Assembly: GCA_023419055.1 (NCBI GenBank)
Contig: JAEZYO010000091.1
Span: 1-5,560 of the forward strand
DNA: 5,560 nucleotides
Direction: 5' to 3'
From: Pseudomonadota bacterium
GTDB taxonomy: Bacteria; Myxococcota; Polyangia; Polyangiales; Polyangiaceae
The notes under the pieces were generated by a model. That model was not told the DNA's origin and made no database searches. It saw only the letters and a program-made list of their open reading frames with translations. The translations under genes were made by a program, and so were the position numbers. Of the stretch, positions 4,874-5,560 are shown piece after piece. Each line of letters starts with the position of its first letter. The stretch's first letter is position 1.

Positions 4874-5560
4874 TAGAGGAGCCCGAGCTCGCGACCGCCG
4901 TGACCAATCGCGGCCATCGCGTGCTGCACGTAGTCGATGCGGATCACCGGCGAAGCGCTGTGCTCCGAGAACCCTCCGATCGCCCGAGCTTCGGGCTCGC
5001 AGATGAGGCAAGCCTCCTCGGTCCACTGCTGAGACATCAAGAACGCCATGACCTCACGCATCAGAGCTCGCTCGCGAGAGCTCTCGAGCCCGCGCGCCTT
5101 CATCACGCCGAGCGTCGCCGCCAGCGCCTCTCCGAACCCAGCCGTAGTTGCATTGTGAGGGGGTAGCATGCTCGTGACGCTGTAGCCTCCGACGTGCTCC
5201 GGGTCCGCGCCGTCCGCCGCGCTGAGGATCAGGCGCGACTTGAAGGTGGTGTAGTCGATGCAGAAGCGCTCGTACGCGTCGTTGCGGTGGGATTCGAGCG
5301 CGGCCTCCGCGGCGATGCAGTGCCAGTTCTCTTCGAGGTAGAAGAGCGACCGGAGCGCAGCCGGCCAGTACTGGTTCGCGTAGTAGTCCATGGCGCGGTC
5401 CACCGCGCGCGTGAGCTCCGGGAGCGGCGGAAGCGGCAACCCCGGCTCGCGCTTGACGAGGGATTCCGTGAGAACGAGCGCGAGCACCGCCTGACCGGCG
5501 GAGTAGAGCGACTCGTGCTCACCGCGCGGCGCCTTCGTTTCGAAGACGAACTCCGGGTAG
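4873..5560 (-). CDS. Alpha/alpha-toroid-like protein of unknown function (5' end beyond window)
   Basis: The frame is open from the right window edge to a TAG at 4873, giving the last 228 residues; the start is outside. An internal GTG at 5487 is not the start, because the 24 codons before it are open and protein-like (including ESLYSAGQAVLAL, 17-29 of the visible part). The pattern of helical repeats with aromatic and acidic motifs resembles alpha/alpha-toroid (six-hairpin or terpenoid-cyclase-like) proteins. These motifs are SAGQAVLAL, LEENWHCIAAEAAL (75-88), GFGEALAATLGV (141-152) and a closing GGF...RIDYVQHAMAA (195-217). The end motif resembles the last repeat of such enzymes, where Asp and His line the central cavity. 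Here these would be Asp209 and His213. Five cysteines (81, 100, 184, 187 and others nearby) are notable, including CLIC at 184-187. No membrane segment is seen. The substrate is unknown. It is the first visible gene of the HTTM cassette. Confidence 0.75.
   Translation of the reverse strand, partial: YPEFVFETKAPRGEHESLYSAGQAVLALVLTESLVKREPGLPLPPLPELTRAVDRAMDYYANQYWPAALRSLFYLEENWHCIAAEAALESHRNDAYERFCIDYTTFKSRLILSAADGADPEHVGGYSVTSMLPPHNATTAGFGEALAATLGVMKARGLESSRERALMREVMAFLMSQQWTEEACLICEPEARAIGGFSEHSASPVIRIDYVQHAMAAIGHGGRELGLL

Noticed and set aside
4874..5026. Upstream extension of the small YPMF gene by 51 codons
   Set aside because: It overlaps the coding sequence of the toroid-like gene in another frame and reads as Arg-rich shadow sequence. 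The GTG at the TAGTG junction gives a clean membrane-anchor N-terminus.
5075..5086. 12-bp palindrome CGAGAGCTCTCG in the toroid-like gene
   Set aside because: It lies inside coding sequence for Ser-Ser-Arg-Glu-type codons, has no loop or neighbouring signals, and is within what chance allows in GC-rich DNA.

Overview
The window is GC-rich DNA that looks like a delta-proteobacterial (Myxococcota, Polyangia-like) chromosome. The clues are the strong third-position G/C bias in every convincing gene, a proline/serine/alanine-rich lipoprotein linker, a receiver-EAL cyclic-di-GMP protein and a stand-alone HTTM membrane protein. This assignment is inference from style and gene content; no taxonomic marker gene is present. 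All six convincing genes read on the minus strand, so transcription runs from high to low coordinates. No tRNA, rRNA, CRISPR array or mobile element was recognised.

In transcription order, the right end (5560 down to 3498) is a tightly packed three-gene cassette. It contains (a) the C-terminal 228 residues of a soluble protein resembling alpha/alpha-toroid enzymes, cut by the window edge; (b) a 145-residue protein with one N-terminal membrane segment and a YPLSTYPMFA motif; and (c) a 313-residue HTTM-domain membrane protein related to the membrane part of vitamin-K-dependent gamma-carboxylase. The stop of (a) overlaps the GTG of (b) by one base (TAGTG), and (b) overlaps (c) by four (ATGA). 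The three are therefore almost certainly co-transcribed and translationally coupled. Their joint function is unknown, and this is the best candidate here for an undescribed system.

A 234-bp non-coding gap (3264-3497) of visibly lower GC separates the cassette from a receiver-EAL protein (2097-3263). The gap holds a plausible sigma-70-type promoter, two small inverted repeats and a perfect Shine-Dalgarno that fixes a GTG start. In the receiver-EAL protein both domains keep most hallmark residues but carry specific losses. The receiver lacks the conserved Thr/Ser and Lys. The EAL domain lacks the first Asp of the DDFG metal motif and has a loop one residue shorter. It may be a c-di-GMP binder or an altered switch rather than an ordinary phosphodiesterase.

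After a 93-bp gap containing a perfect 8-bp inverted repeat comes a dienelactone-hydrolase-family protein (1089-2003). It has an intact Cys-Asp-His triad and, unusually, a lipoprotein signal and linker. After another 93-bp gap, the left edge holds the first 331 residues of an exported DUF4139-family protein, truncated by the window boundary. The last three genes may be one loose transcription unit or separate units; no convincing intrinsic terminator with a U-tract was found.
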